This document shows positions 1 through 11,074 of a DNA stretch of 40,491 nt, piece by piece (position 1 is the first letter of the stretch; the number at the start of each line of letters is the position of its first letter). The position numbers and the translations under genes are program-made. The notes under the pieces were generated by a model. The model saw only the letters and a list, made by a program, of their open reading frames with translations. It was not told the origin of the DNA and did no database searches. The stretch spans positions 1 to 40,491 of the forward strand of contig JAGEMR010000197.1 of assembly GCA_021030915.1 (NCBI GenBank). The letters run 5' to 3'. The DNA is from Astrothelium macrocarpum. Its lineage: Eukaryota > Ascomycota > Dothideomycetes > Trypetheliales > Trypetheliaceae.

Positions 1-29
1 GTCCTTTACCGACTCACTTCAGAAGCCAC

Positions 30-57
30 CTTGATCCCAAGTAGACTTGACCCCAAG
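30..57. repeat. Doubled CTTGAYCCCAAG motif at left edge of A+T block
   Basis: CTTGATCCCAAG (30-41) is repeated as CTTGACCCCAAG (46-57), a 16-bp period with a single T/C difference. It abuts the start of the A+T block. It may be part of a transposon terminus, but it does not match the motif at the other edge of the block. Confidence 0.5.
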
Positions 58-59
58 GA

Positions 60-1005
60 TACCTAGGATCATAACAGCAATTTTAATAATTTATAAAAGA
101 ATTTTTTAGACCTTTTTTGATCTATTTTTTAATTAATCTTTATTAAATATAATATTATAAATGATTGAATTTGAATAAATCTGATATTTTTTATATTAAA
201 AATAATATTTAAATAATTCAAATTGATAAATAAATTATTTAATAACAATTTAAAAATTTTAAAAATTTTATCAAAATTTTTTTTTTTTTAATAAAAGAAA
301 ATAATATATTTAATATATGAATAAAAAATCGTATTAAATAAAAAATTATTCTATAATTTTGAATAAATAATTATTAAAAAAAAGATATTTGAATATTATT
401 TGATTTTATTAAAAGAAAAATTAAAGATTCAATTAAAAAAAATATTTCAAAATAAATTTCTATTTGAATAAATATATATTAAAAAAGAATTTTAAATTTT
501 ATTTATTTTTTTATTCAAAATATAAAAAATTTTCGAATTTTAATAATAAAAAGAAATTAATATAAAAATTAAAATAATAATTAAATAAAAATTAATGATA
601 AATTGAATTTTAAATAAAAAATATAAATAATAAGAATTTCAGAAATAAAAAAAAAAAAAATAATAATAATAATAAAAAAAATTCGAAAAGAAAATTTAAA
701 AAAAAATTTTCAAAAAAAATAAAATCAGATTTAAATCAATCAATTAAAAATCAAAAAATAAAAAAAAATAATTTTAAAAATTGAAAATTATTATTAAAAT
801 TGAAATAATTATTAATAAAAAGAAAATAATTGAAATCGTTATAATATATTTAAATCGTATAATTAAATCAATTAAATATTTTGAATAAAATAAATAATAA
901 TCAGATTTTTTTATATAAATTTCAAAAATAATATATTTAAATTTGAAATTAAAAGATTTTATATTGATGGAATAATTAATTATTGAAATTATCGAGCCGA
1001 TCGAA
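60..1005. repeat. A+T-rich, probably RIP-degraded repeat block
   Basis: Almost every base from about position 60 to 1005 is A or T, with long A runs, AAT/TAA microsatellite stretches near 640-680 and no credible reading frame. The change to normal composition is abrupt on both sides. In Pezizomycotina such isochore-like blocks usually are old transposons mutated from C:G to T:A by RIP; that origin is inferred, since no recognisable coding remnant is left. An Ile/Tyr/Phe-rich open frame at 774-1019 (-) is a by-product of the composition. Confidence 0.8.
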
Positions 1006-1011
1006 GGTTGG

Positions 1012-1040
1012 TGGTGCACGATCTAGTTTGGTGCACGATC
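1012..1040. repeat. Doubled TGGTGCACGATC motif at right edge of A+T block
   Basis: TGGTGCACGATC occurs at 1012-1023 and again, identical, at 1029-1040: a 17-bp period exactly where the A+T block ends. Paired 17-bp motifs are also seen in the inverted repeats of the intact transposon at 38.5-40.4 kb, so this is probably the terminus of a degraded element of the same general type. Confidence 0.6.
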
Positions 1041-1386
1041 ACGTGAAAACGGCTACCTCCTAATTCTCCTCAAGACCTGCCAAGCAGTTGTCAATTGGTA
1101 TATCTGACACGGTAGTCCTTGTTTCGTCGAAATTAATGTCTACTAGCGCTAATTCTTCAATCCTACCAAAGTTTTTACGGCGTAAATATGATTGATAATG
1201 TTGAGTTGACCTTCTACGTGAAATTGGCAGTCGTTAGCTTCGGAAGGAAGAGGCTAAAACACTTGGTCATTTCTCAGCTCTTTGAAGGACTCGAAAAGAA
1301 TCAAATCCAATTCCGTTCCTTTTTCATTAACTAAGTAATTTCCTCTTTCTCCCACATCCAAATATCGTTCCATCATACCATCCACC
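1041..1386. other. 5' flank of the EthD gene
   Basis: No gene is seen here. The stretch returns to normal base composition after the A+T block and presumably carries the promoter and 5' leader of the EthD-domain gene. The last ~60 bases before the start codon are pyrimidine-rich and end in a good fungal start context (CCACCATGA). Confidence 0.5.
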
Positions 1387-1770
1387 ATGACCTTCAACGT
1401 CTGGATCTTCGCGTATCGCAAGTCCGGCACCTCTCCAGCCGACTTTCGCACGCATTACGAGAACTCGCATATTCCTCTCATCAAGAGACTAACAGGTTCT
1501 TCGTTCCCGCTGTCGCACATGCGCCATTACGTCGCGCGAACCGAGGTGGGAGGGGAGACGCCGACGGTGCTGGCTGGCCCAACGGATGATTTCGTGTGTG
1601 ATGCATTTGCAGAGCTCATCTTCGCCGATGCTACCGCATTCCACCAATTTTTCGGTATCGTTAGCCAAGAAGAGGTGGCAGCCGAAATTCATGAAGATGA
1701 GGACAAGTTTTTGGATCGATCAAAGACACGAGCCGTGGTTATTGGGGAGGTGAACAAGACAGTGGCATAG
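1387..1770 (+). CDS. EthD-domain protein (small dimeric alpha/beta-barrel family)
   Basis: A single exon of 127 codons starting in a strong context (CCACCATGA). The N-terminus has the pattern of EthD proteins: a beta strand (FNVWIFAYRK), then a helix with RTHYENSHIPL around residues 22-32, in which the paired histidines are typical of the family. The middle and C-terminal parts (AELIFADATAFHQFF; DKFLDRSKTRAVVIGE) fit the remaining ferredoxin-like elements, and the length is right for the family. EthD-like proteins include small oxygenase partners and dehydratases of polyketide pathways; the substrate here cannot be told and no biosynthetic neighbours are present. It lies between the A+T block and PFF1, and is transcribed towards PFF1. 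Its role is unknown; the family call is fairly secure. Confidence 0.8.
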   Translation: MTFNVWIFAYRKSGTSPADFRTHYENSHIPLIKRLTGSSFPLSHMRHYVARTEVGGETPTVLAGPTDDFVCDAFAELIFADATAFHQFFGIVSQEEVAAEIHEDEDKFLDRSKTRAVVIGEVNKTVA

Positions 1771-2138
1771 GGAAACGGTAGTTCGTCCAAGTTTGCTACA
1801 CGGGCGAATCTCCTGCAAGTCTGGAGAGGAGAAGGTCAGCCCAATCTACATCGGCTGATTTGTTAGTGCTGCTAAAACACGTCTGAAAAAGGATATTTGG
1901 TATGCCGACTACTCTTTGCGCTTATACATTCTCATATTTGAAACGTACGTATAGGAAAAATATTGTAAGGTGTGCACTAGATATATGGAGTAAGGTGGAT
2001 GAGTATCTAAAGTTTACCCTTACTGGCTCTATCCAAAATAAGCCAGATTCAGATGAGATTGAGCCTGTCTTGCGCGATGCTAGCTCAAATTATTGTTAGT
2101 CACCTATTAAGTTATCTTAAGGCATCCAGCAAGTCCGT
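1771..2138. other. Convergent 3' region, EthD gene / PFF1
   Basis: No gene seen. It holds the 3' ends of two converging genes. A 65-codon open frame at 1902-2099 has no recognisable features and no support. Confidence 0.5.
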
Positions 2139-5138
2139 TCACACCACAAAAACCTTACTCCCCTGCACCAATCCATCATCCGCCTTCACAGCCGTACTCC
2201 ACGCCGGCATAAACCGCCAAACCTCTTCCAACGCGGGGATCGCCCCAGGCTCATTCGCATCACTCCACAAACACACCACCTTACCATCCATGCCCCTCGG
2301 TTGTCCGTCCTCCCCATCTTCCCACGTCACAGTCACGTTCCATCCACGCTCCCACTCGCGGCTCCACAGCCGAATTTGCGTAGCACCGTCGGGTCCTACA
2401 AGGTCGAAGCGCTCGTCCACCTGGCGATCGCTACCTTCGACGTCGAGACGGACAATGGGGTGGTCGAAGAGAATGCGGCAGGCGCGCGTGTTCTTACCGA
2501 CGATCTCGAAGCGCGCTTGATTGCGGTAGCCCTCCATGCGAGAGACATTGAGTGAGAGCCAGTCTTTGTAGCCGATTTCGGGAGGTGTGGATCCGGGGAG
2601 GTGGAGAAGGGAGTTGGGGACGACATTAGGGGGAGGGCCTGTCCAGCGGCAGGAATGAAGGCCAGAGTATTGGGGGAGGTCGAGGCCGGTGCATTGGATG
2701 TCTTGGCCCTTAGTGGAAGGGATCGAAGAGGCGATTTCGTGTATGTAGGATTTGAGGCCAGTGAGGCTGACGTGATTTGTGCCGGTGTCAAGGTCCACAT
2801 ATTGGACAAAATATGTTTTGAGGCGATTTGTTTCTGTAAATGGAAATGCGAGGAGATTATATACGAGCGACAAGACGAAGATGAGGAGGAAAAGGGAGGG
2901 GATATGGTAATGGAAGCGATGGACGAAGGGAAGGATAGGGCTGACCAGAAAGAATGTCAGGCCGGAGATGAAAAGGTAGATGGGAAGAACTGCGTTCCCA
3001 TCGGCGGGTGTTTGGTGTAATGCAGAGGTTAGAAGCAGACTAATTTGTCCAGTCAGGATCACAGGAATGGGGCAGAGCAGGAGAAATTGCAAAATCCAGA
3101 GAACTGAGGGAAGTCGAGCAGACCAGCGCTGTTCGTCTTTATAGGGAATACCGAGGACATCATCGTACGCCTCGTCATTCTGTGTTCCATTGGGAACTAA
3201 GGTAGAAGATGCTTGACCACTTTGCCGACGGGAACCCCGAGCACCACCGTAGCCAGCGAAGGACATTGTCCCGCGATCGTTGCGGAGAAGCGATGTTTCT
3301 TCTGTCGCATTTTCGTCGTCATTGGTCGTCGTCGTCACTGGCTCCCGACTCCGAGAATGATGCTGAGATCTTGGAGCAATGGCACGGTTCGACGCTGTGC
3401 TATCCGTGCGAGGAAAACCAATTTCGTCATTCTCAGCAATTAATTGCGCATATGAGGATTTGCTCGGTAGAGCAAACAGCTCTCCATAGGAGATGAGAAG
3501 AGCAAAAAGGATAGCCGCAGAATAAAAGACAATAAAGTAGACTCCAGCAATGTCGAAGTTGTGTTCAAGGACAGTGACTCCGATGAGAAAAATATAGGAG
3601 ATTATATACATCCAGAAAAGAGTATAGAAGCGCTGGAGGGCTGTTGGTCGAGTGAAATCAGCACCACGGAGGCCAAACCATGAGGCAGTCGTGAAAGCCG
3701 TCAGCATCATGGTCCAAACAACATATTCAGAAGCATAAATTATGAACGGATTAACCTTAACCAGTAGGAAGCTCAGGGCGACCACTATAGCTGTAGAGAC
3801 AATCATTGTTACAATAGGCCGAAAGAAACCACGAAATCCATCTAGTGGAAGACCGGGGAGAGTATCATCCGCATCTTCATAGGTCAAATGCCATTTCCGA
3901 GAGAATGGATACCATTTTCCTGTTCGGTTTAAGGCGACTTGCAGAGCTATCAAAATCAAGGGACCTGCCACAAGAAGAGCGACGGATATCCCAAACAGAG
4001 TGTTCAACTGAAAAATGGCAAATACCATCCCATACAAGTCAAACCATACAGCTGCTGATCCAGCGTTCGCGCCTGGTTCTGATTTGGCAAGGGCCAGGTC
4101 ATCATCCGAAGTGAGAGATTTCATGGTGGCGAGCGCGCTGGACAACATGTGCCATAACGAGTTTGTCGATGTGTGTTTTGTGTTGTCCCGAGGGGTGTGG
4201 TAATTTGACCTTGGTTCCATAAACGCCACATCAAGTCCCCGGAGGCCCAAGATACTGGTGAATATCTGATAATCTGTTCCACTCCGCACTAAGCCTCTCT
4301 TGAAGCCATCGTCGCTACTGACTGCGCCATATGGATATGGGCTGTTCCTGTAGGCCTTGGTGACTTCAGTATCGGTGCTTCGAAACAGGGTTGCTCTGCC
4401 CCCTGAGCCGGCACCCTCGAGATTCAAGAAGGTACGTGGAAACCGGGAGATGGGAAGTTTTGCAAAGACATTGGCTCCATTGAGAAAATCCTCTTCGCCA
4501 TTGTTCAACAATGCAACTATTCCTCTTTTGGGACGGTTTCCGTCACTAGTAAAATGTGAAATGAGTTGGAGGACGGTCACGACGCCGACGCCATCGTCAG
4601 TGGCTCCAAATCCGGTGGAAACACTATCGTAATGGGCGTTGACTAGAACACCGCCTTGCCAATAACGGGTGTCGATATCGTCCCGCCAGTTCTCGTCGTC
4701 TCCATCATCAGTTCCCCTTATATAGACAACAATGTTCGTGCTCTCAAAGTAAATGCTGTAGTTACGAGCGGACATTGACACGTTTGAAGTTCTGTCATTG
4801 AACAAAACGACAGGTGCCGAAGCTGAGGTGAAATTTGGATGTGCGTTATCGTCCGTCACAAAGTCCACCTTGTTCTCCTTCAGAATGGACTCTATTCTGT
4901 TCAATAACCAGTCGTGAATCTCATCATTCCTCTTCGTATTGAAATGATGGAATCCATTACTGAGTTCTTGAAGGTCTTGCCAAGCGTCAGACACGTTGAC
5001 AGCTGCATATTTTGAGACTGACGAGGGGGCCTGGGGGACAACGAATTGCGTGTAGAGCAAAGAAACTATGATAGCAGCGTACACGAGAACAGTGATGATG
5101 GTAACTGGAATGGGCGAGAAGGCGATTGGAAGACGCAT
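2139..5138 (-). CDS. PFF1: Vacuolar membrane protease Pff1 (M28 metallopeptidase)
   Basis: An intron-free frame of 999 codons. The start is taken at 5138 (MRLPIAFSPIPVTI), which matches the family's usual N-terminus; the in-frame extension upstream begins only with GTG. After one N-terminal membrane segment (about residues 11-33) comes a lumenal M28 domain: VNAHYDSV (His ~169), GATDDGVG (Asp ~181), NNGEED (Glu ~215-216), LNLEGAG (Glu ~241), SGTDYQIF and NYHTPRDN (His ~314), the expected two-zinc aminopeptidase ligands and base. A run of further hydrophobic segments follows (about 360-540 and 660-800), interrupted by a polar Ser/Asn-rich loop, then a C-terminal lumenal domain. Known members sit in the vacuole membrane with an exopeptidase-like domain; substrates are poorly known. 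It is divergent from the LAM gene. Near its 3' end the coding strand turns from C-rich to G-rich (see findings). Confidence 0.95.
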   Translation of the reverse strand: MRLPIAFSPIPVTIITVLVYAAIIVSLLYTQFVVPQAPSSVSKYAAVNVSDAWQDLQELSNGFHHFNTKRNDEIHDWLLNRIESILKENKVDFVTDDNAHPNFTSASAPVVLFNDRTSNVSMSARNYSIYFESTNIVVYIRGTDDGDDENWRDDIDTRYWQGGVLVNAHYDSVSTGFGATDDGVGVVTVLQLISHFTSDGNRPKRGIVALLNNGEEDFLNGANVFAKLPISRFPRTFLNLEGAGSGGRATLFRSTDTEVTKAYRNSPYPYGAVSSDDGFKRGLVRSGTDYQIFTSILGLRGLDVAFMEPRSNYHTPRDNTKHTSTNSLWHMLSSALATMKSLTSDDDLALAKSEPGANAGSAAVWFDLYGMVFAIFQLNTLFGISVALLVAGPLILIALQVALNRTGKWYPFSRKWHLTYEDADDTLPGLPLDGFRGFFRPIVTMIVSTAIVVALSFLLVKVNPFIIYASEYVVWTMMLTAFTTASWFGLRGADFTRPTALQRFYTLFWMYIISYIFLIGVTVLEHNFDIAGVYFIVFYSAAILFALLISYGELFALPSKSSYAQLIAENDEIGFPRTDSTASNRAIAPRSQHHSRSREPVTTTTNDDENATEETSLLRNDRGTMSFAGYGGARGSRRQSGQASSTLVPNGTQNDEAYDDVLGIPYKDEQRWSARLPSVLWILQFLLLCPIPVILTGQISLLLTSALHQTPADGNAVLPIYLFISGLTFFLVSPILPFVHRFHYHIPSLFLLIFVLSLVYNLLAFPFTETNRLKTYFVQYVDLDTGTNHVSLTGLKSYIHEIASSIPSTKGQDIQCTGLDLPQYSGLHSCRWTGPPPNVVPNSLLHLPGSTPPEIGYKDWLSLNVSRMEGYRNQARFEIVGKNTRACRILFDHPIVRLDVEGSDRQVDERFDLVGPDGATQIRLWSREWERGWNVTVTWEDGEDGQPRGMDGKVVCLWSDANEPGAIPALEEVWRFMPAWSTAVKADDGLVQGSKVFVV

Positions 5139-5541
5139 TGTGGAGTTTGCGAGCTTCTGATTGGCCACCTATTCTTGCGTATTTTCATGACAAGAGGCGT
5201 TAAAAATCCCAATAGCTCGTCGATTTCATCTTCAACTCTACGATTCACTTGTTTAAAAGAGCGGTTAGGAAAGTTGCGATGGAGTGGGGTCAATTGATGA
5301 ACGATGTTGACTTGGGCAAGCCCCGGTCGTGCTGCGATCCCCCGCCACAGTCAACCAACAGCTGTATGGCTACATATGCTCACTGTCTAAACCGCCCGTT
5401 TCTTTAGTGAATTCTTCTGAGATACCCATTCATTTGTAATCATTCTCATTGTAACATTAGCCTCGTCCCCATTCATTATGGCCATAATATATTAAAAACA
5501 TAATTATCCCCAAAGAACACGACTCGTACCTGTAGCTGAAG
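5139..5541. promoter_or_regulatory. Divergent promoter region PFF1 / LAM gene
   Basis: About 400 bases between two divergent start codons, so it must hold both promoters. There is an A+T-rich patch with TAATATATTAAAAACATAAT near 5486-5506, upstream of the LAM start, and a C-rich patch at about 5335-5350. No specific factor site is claimed. A reading frame at 5066-5293 (-) overlaps the protease start region and is not supported. Confidence 0.45.
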
Positions 5542-8500
5542 ATGGCTGAAGAGCAGCCAGCTCAGCAGCAGTCTGCGTCGCTAACACCCGTGGGAAAGCC
5601 ATTAAATCTTATGTATGTCTTACTCAAAGTTCCTTCTCGACACCGATTAAGCTTACTATTGAAACCAAAAGACCTGTAGGCCTCAAAGAAGCTGCATGGG
5701 ACTCACCAACCTTTCGCGCCACTGCCCTCTTCTTCTCCGATCAAATCGAAATCATTGAGCGCTGGCTTGACGGCTACGTTCGCTCTGCTTCTAGGCTCGC
5801 CCACGAGATCTCCACCCTAGAGTCTGCCGTTAACGCATTTCTGTCCTCCTCCGCTCCGCCTTCCCAAATTTCTGAAGCCGTACTCGACCACGATTATACG
5901 CTTGTTGCGTTGAGAAAACATGGCGAAGGCGCAAAAGATTTCTGGAATAATACACTACGGGGTATCAAGAAGAGCGACAGTGCAGTGGTCGAACCAATTC
6001 GAGCTTTCCTAAGTCATGATTTGCGGCAGTTCAAGGAGACCAGGCGGGTATTGGATCAGACTCAGAGAAACTTTGATAGTCTACTAGCCAGGTATATGGC
6101 ACGCAAAAAGACAGAAGAGGCTTCGAGTCTTCGAGAAGATGCATTCCAGCTACACGAAGCGCGAAAGGCATATTTACGCGCATCTATGGATTTTTGTGTT
6201 GCAGCGCCCCAAGTGCGCGCTTCGTTAGACAAACTCTTGGTCAAGATATTTTCAGATCAATGGCGCGAAATGAAGGGTGCTGGTGAATCAATCGCCAATA
6301 GCTTTGGTAAACAAGGTCCGGAAATGGAGCGAGTACGTGGCTGGTGTAAGGAGATGGAGAACGGCGAGAGAGTCTTCAAGCGCGAACTACAGCAGGCGCG
6401 GCAACAGATCGAACAAAGTGCAGAAAGCTCAGTCCGACCGTCGCGCGAGCTGGACGACTACGCTGCTTCAACGGTACCATTCCTTGGGGGTACATCTCCA
6501 GCGCTCGGCGCTGGCACGCCTGCCACAGCAAAACCACGGCCGGAAAGATGTGAGAAACAAAGCTGGTTGATGCTCAAGACGCTGACGGGCAAGCCGACAA
6601 GGACAGTCTGGGTCCGACGGTGGTTCTTTGTTAAAAATGGTATATTCGGGTGGTTGGTACAAGGACTGCGATCCGGTGGTGTTGAAGAAAGCGAGAAGAT
6701 CGGCGTTTTGCTCTGCTCGGTTCGTCCTGCCTTTCAAGAAGAACGCCGCTTTTGTTTTGAGGTCAAGACCAAAGATACCACAGTCGTGCTACAAGCCGAG
6801 ACGCAGACAGAATTGACAGAATGGATACAAGCATTCGAGGTCGTGAAACGAAAGGCTTTGGAGAACCCTGCAAGCACAGACACACCAGGCTTGGAAAGTG
6901 GTATTGATCCTGCATTTGCAATCAGCCCTCCCGTTGCACCAGAGTTTGCTGCCAAAACTTCCGAAGGACATGTAGTTCAAGGTAGCGATGAATTCGCTGG
7001 ACCCGAACGAATAGCCACGGGCCTTGGTCCGCCAGCTCCCATCGAGCCGTTGATTTCCAGGAGCAGTTTCGATGTTTCCGCAGTTTCAAGGTCCAGAGAA
7101 CCTGAACGCGAAAAGGAAAGTAGTCGTGATCATGCAGCACGAATCATCCAGAAACTTGACCTGCATCGAAAATCTACTGCAACTCCACTACTAACAGGGA
7201 CGCCAATCACTGGTGGTGGAATAGCAAGCCTAATTTCTGCAAGCCATACAATGCTTCCTATCGGTCCCCAAGGGCCACAGCCATTGACGTTGGATTCGAA
7301 GGCTACATTTGGTAGCAACATGCCAACTAGCACTCTCGCACCTTCAACGTTAGCGAATCCTCCAGCTCCCACGAATCTCAGCACTATGGCTGTTGTCATT
7401 AGCGGAGAGAGAGGTATTGGTCTTGGCCGTACTGACAAGACTGGAGGTATGCCAAGCGGCATTATGGCCAACATGTGGGGAAGTACGAATTGGGGCTACA
7501 TCAATCGTCTCGAACGAGGAGAAGTCAAACAAGTCCAGGAGAAGCAGGACAAGCCTTCTCTGGCTCCTCCAGCTACTCCAGTCATCAAACCTCCACAAAC
7601 CCCTGGACCGGGTCTGGGCTCCACCGATGCAGTAGGAAGTGGGATTAAGTCGAGAGATCCATCACCAGGCGGATTAATCCATCGCAAGACGTTGAGTGTT
7701 GGAGATGATCTTGCTATAGGCCCGAAATCAGCGCCTCTGATAAGTGCGGCACCAAAAGATGATTTTCCCAACTATTATCCACTACCTCTCAAGGCTCAAG
7801 ATGCCCAATTCAGAATTCTGTTTCCAAATGTTCCTCGAGCGGAGAGGGTTGTACTTGTATTTCGGGCAACTTGGAATCCTAATGATCAGCAAGAGTTCCC
7901 TGGACGAGTTTACGTGACCGTTAATGAGGTATATTTTTATAGCCACCACCTTGGCTTGGTCTTGATATCAGGTGTTAGTCTTGCCTCGATCTCGGAAGTT
8001 ACAGCTGCACCTGGTAAAGACTGCGACTTCCTTTACTTGCATTTTAAGGAGGCACGGCAAAGCGACTTTACTCGCATCACCATCAAAACTTTCCTAGAAC
8101 CACTTAAACTTCTTCAGAAACGACTGAATTTTCTCGTTCGGAACTGCAACGCTGAAAAATCGGCATCAATTGAGGAAGTCCTCAAAACGCTTATCAAGAT
8201 GGAGACTGACGATCCTGGGCAAAGTCCCAGTGTAGGCAGTTGGGAGGATTTGCAGTCACCAAACGTCGAGGGAGACCGAGATGATCGTCCAGTCAACCGT
8301 CGCGATCTTGATGTCCGAGGTACAATTCGCATTGATGGAAACCTATATGGAGACTCGCCCAAAGACATCATCTCCAAAGACGTTACCAAATTCAAATTGC
8401 CCAGTCAGCCCGTGTTATACGCTCCTCAAGGCTTTCCTCCTCCGTCAGTGGAGAAGGTTTTTGATGTCAGTGCGAAGGCTTTGTTCCACACAATGTTTGG

Positions 8501-10019
8501 CGACAAGAGTGCGGTCTTTCAAATGCTTTACAAGGATCGATGGGCCAATCGTAAGTCAAACCCGAGTTCAACCTACCATTACTGTCGGCTCACTAAGCTA
8601 TGTCCAGGCATCATCCAAAGTCCTTGGATCCAGCCAGACTCCAGCTACTTCCGCCGCTCCTTCACCTACGAAACCTCCGGCGCCACCTCACCCTCATCCC
8701 AAATCGTCGACTATCAACTCATCGACGTCCTCAACGACCACCTCTGCTACGTCATAACCGACAAAAAATCCCCCTGGCACCTCCCGCGCCCCTCCTCCTT
8801 CCTCCTCCACACCAAATTCGTCATCACCCACGTCGCCAAAGCCCGCTGCAAACTCGCCATCTTCACCCGCTCCGACTGGCTCCCCGAAGACGAACCCCCC
8901 TCCTCCTCCTCCTCCTCATCCACCCAATCCCTCCCCCCAGCCTGGCAACGCCACCTCATCGACGCCCAAGCCCGCACCGAGCTCGCCCTCGACGCCCGCG
9001 ACCTCACCACCCTCGTCGCCAGCCAAGTCGCGCGCCTCGGCCCGCGCACCCGCACCAACAAAGCCGTGCAGATCTTCGGCCACATCGGCATCGCCAAGGA
9101 CGTCGCGGGCGCCCCCGCCGCCGCTGCCGCGGTCGTCGACGCCACCGCGATCCCTGCGCTCCCCGGCCGCCGCCTCCGCATCCGGCAGCGCACGCTCGCG
9201 GGCCTGCTGCTGGCGGCCGCGCGCAAGACCGCGGTGAGGGCGGGGGCGCGCGTCGCGGCTGTCGTGCTCGATGTCCTGGGCGTGCTGGTGCGTGGCGTGG
9301 TCGCGGTGTGCTCGGCGCATTTGCTGCTGGTGCTGGCGCTGGTGCTGAGCGTGCTGGTGAATGTGTGGACGGGGCGGCGCGAGGGCGTGCAGTGGTGGCG
9401 CGAGCGGAATGCGGTGGGGTTTATGAGGAGGGTGGGCGTGGGTCCGGATGTGAAGATGGCGAGGGCGGTGTGGTTGAGGGATGTGGAGGAGTGGATGGAA
9501 GGGGCGAGTGTGGTTGCTGTTGGAGATGGTGCGGGCGAGGTGGGTGGGAGGAGGTGTGTGGATACGTTTAGTCGATTGTTGGGGGAGACGGATCTTGCGG
9601 TGGTGCCGAGTGAGGGGTTGGATGGACTGAGAGGGAGTGCAAAGCAGACGTCGAGACGGTTGCAGAGGACGAGGAGTGCGTTGGGAGGGTACAGGCATGA
9701 TTTACTGGTTGCGTTGAGGGTGGTGAATCGGATTGAGAAGGAGGTGGTGCAGGCGGAGTGGGAGACCTGGGTGAGAGATGAGGTGTGGAAGTGTAGGCAG
9801 TTGGACATGGTTTTGAGAGAGAAGGGAAACAGCACTTCTCCTAGTCTGAAAGATGGCGGAAAGGATGAAAGAGACAGGATTGAAGTCCTGATTGACGACG
9901 TGAGCAATAATAAAGAGGGCAGTATCGGGAAATGGTATCAAGAGTATTGCGGAAGTTGTAGGGTGGAATGGAGAAGCTTGCAGGAAAGGGGTGCTACGAT
10001 AGAAACGACGCTATTGTAA
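5542..10019 (+). CDS. SIP3: BAR-PH-GRAM-VASt sterol-transfer protein (Sip3/Lam1-Lam3 type)
   Basis: Exons 5542-5612, 5672-8550 and 8608-10019 (1,453 codons). The first intron (GTATGT...AAAAG) joins the start exon so that the family sequence IPVGLKEAAWDSPTFRAT is continuous. The second (GTAAGT...CCAG, 57 nt) is stop-free and divisible by three, so it is easily missed. Domains: BAR (~25-300); PH (~317-420, SWLMLKTLTGKP...WVRRWFFVKNG); long Ser/Pro-rich linker; GRAM/PH-like (~725-845, FRILFPNVPRAERVVLVFRA); VASt/StART-like sterol-binding domain (~940-1115, EKVFDVSAKALFHTMFGD); then hydrophobic segments at ~1190-1235. Family members are anchored in the ER at plasma-membrane contacts and move sterol. 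An eight-Ser run is encoded by a TCC repeat near 8900. The last ~1 kb is G+C-rich and switches strand skew, creating long false frames. Symbol is by family; Lam1 and Lam3 orthology were not separated. Confidence 0.9.
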
Positions 10020-11074
10020 GATTATACGACCTGATGTACGGTATTACAAAGAGAAATGTAGACGAGGCTTGCCATACTCTAAACAGATTCAGGAGAAGAT
10101 CCAAGCGGCCAAACACATCAACTTACCTGACGCAAATAGTTTAAATGCCTACATATCTATTAAGATTCTGGCCAATATGATGCTTAGTATATCGTTACTA
10201 AAAGTCTTTAGACTTTTGTTCATTGCGTTTCCCAATTTGCATCGAAGGTATTTGTAATTCCATTAGAAGCGTATCTAAAATTTTGCGCTTTAAATACTGC
10301 TCCGCGTACGCTTTCCTCCATGCTATTTTTGTCACCACACTCTAGTTCAAATCGTGCACTGCTCTGGCCGTCAACAGCGCGCTTTGTCGCTTGACTGAAT
10401 TCCAAGATCGCATCCGCATCTCGACATCTCGCGCGGAACAGCCAACACTACAAAGGCTCACCGTTTTCAGAGACACGGATTATCTTAGATATGTCCAACC
10501 CCCGTCTAATGAGGACCTTACAGAGACCCAAATTACCGCGGTTTCAGTACTTCTACTAGGTCTGATGGTGGTCCCTCCCTTTCATACAGGGCTAAGAGGC
10601 ATAGCATCTCCTCACATGCTGCAACGAGATCACGTCGTTGTATTGATCGCCGATAATGGTGGCTAACTGGAAACCGCGATGTTAGTGATTCAGTGTCAAA
10701 GGACCTTTAAGAGCATCTCCCGATTAGTTGAGATTATTTATCTTCAGCATAACCTTGACCAACCTTGGCACTTGTCCTAAGATCAGATTCACTTGGGCTA
10801 CTGCATCGACAATCTTGAACCATGGCTCATAGCCTTGAGAGAAGGCAAAAGCGTGTGCAGCTTTTCTTGTTGTCAAGTCTTGTATGAGCTCATTTTTGTC
10901 GGGGTCTCGCTGGCAGGTGTTCCGTCAATATTTCACGTCTTGCAGAATGTGAGGAAATTTCATAAATTTGCAATTGGCCTCATACGCTTGTAAGGTTTAA
11001 AAGATTCAGACAGTCGGGTATCAAAGCTCCTGTAACACTCAAAAGACCCTCTTACGCCTTAAAAAGAAATTCTT
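10020..11074. other. Convergent intergenic region LAM gene / EFG1
   Basis: About 1 kb between two converging genes. I see no convincing gene: the longest open frame (10391-10666, +, opening at TTG) has no family resemblance. A small perfect hairpin AAAAGTC-TTTA-GACTTTT lies at 10200-10217; it is too weak to call a terminator. Confidence 0.5.

Noticed and set aside
774..1019. 81-codon minus-strand frame
   Set aside because: Ile/Tyr/Phe/Lys-rich product of the A+T block.
2053..3020. Plus-strand frames of 155, 84 and 139 codons
   Set aside because: Antisense to PFF1, whose protease and membrane domains are unmistakable.
8600..9907. Long open frames on both strands inside the LAM gene (323 codons +, 386 and 260 codons -)
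   Set aside because: They follow from high G+C and the C/G skew; their translations are Arg/His/Pro/Ala-rich and unlike any family, while the LAM frame continues through recognisable domains.
10200..10217. Hairpin AAAAGTC-TTTA-GACTTTT as a terminator
   Set aside because: Seven-base A+T-rich stem in a eukaryotic intergenic region; no evidence of function.
10391..10666. 91-codon frame in the LAM/EFG1 gap
   Set aside because: Opens at TTG, no family resemblance, no sign of codon preference.
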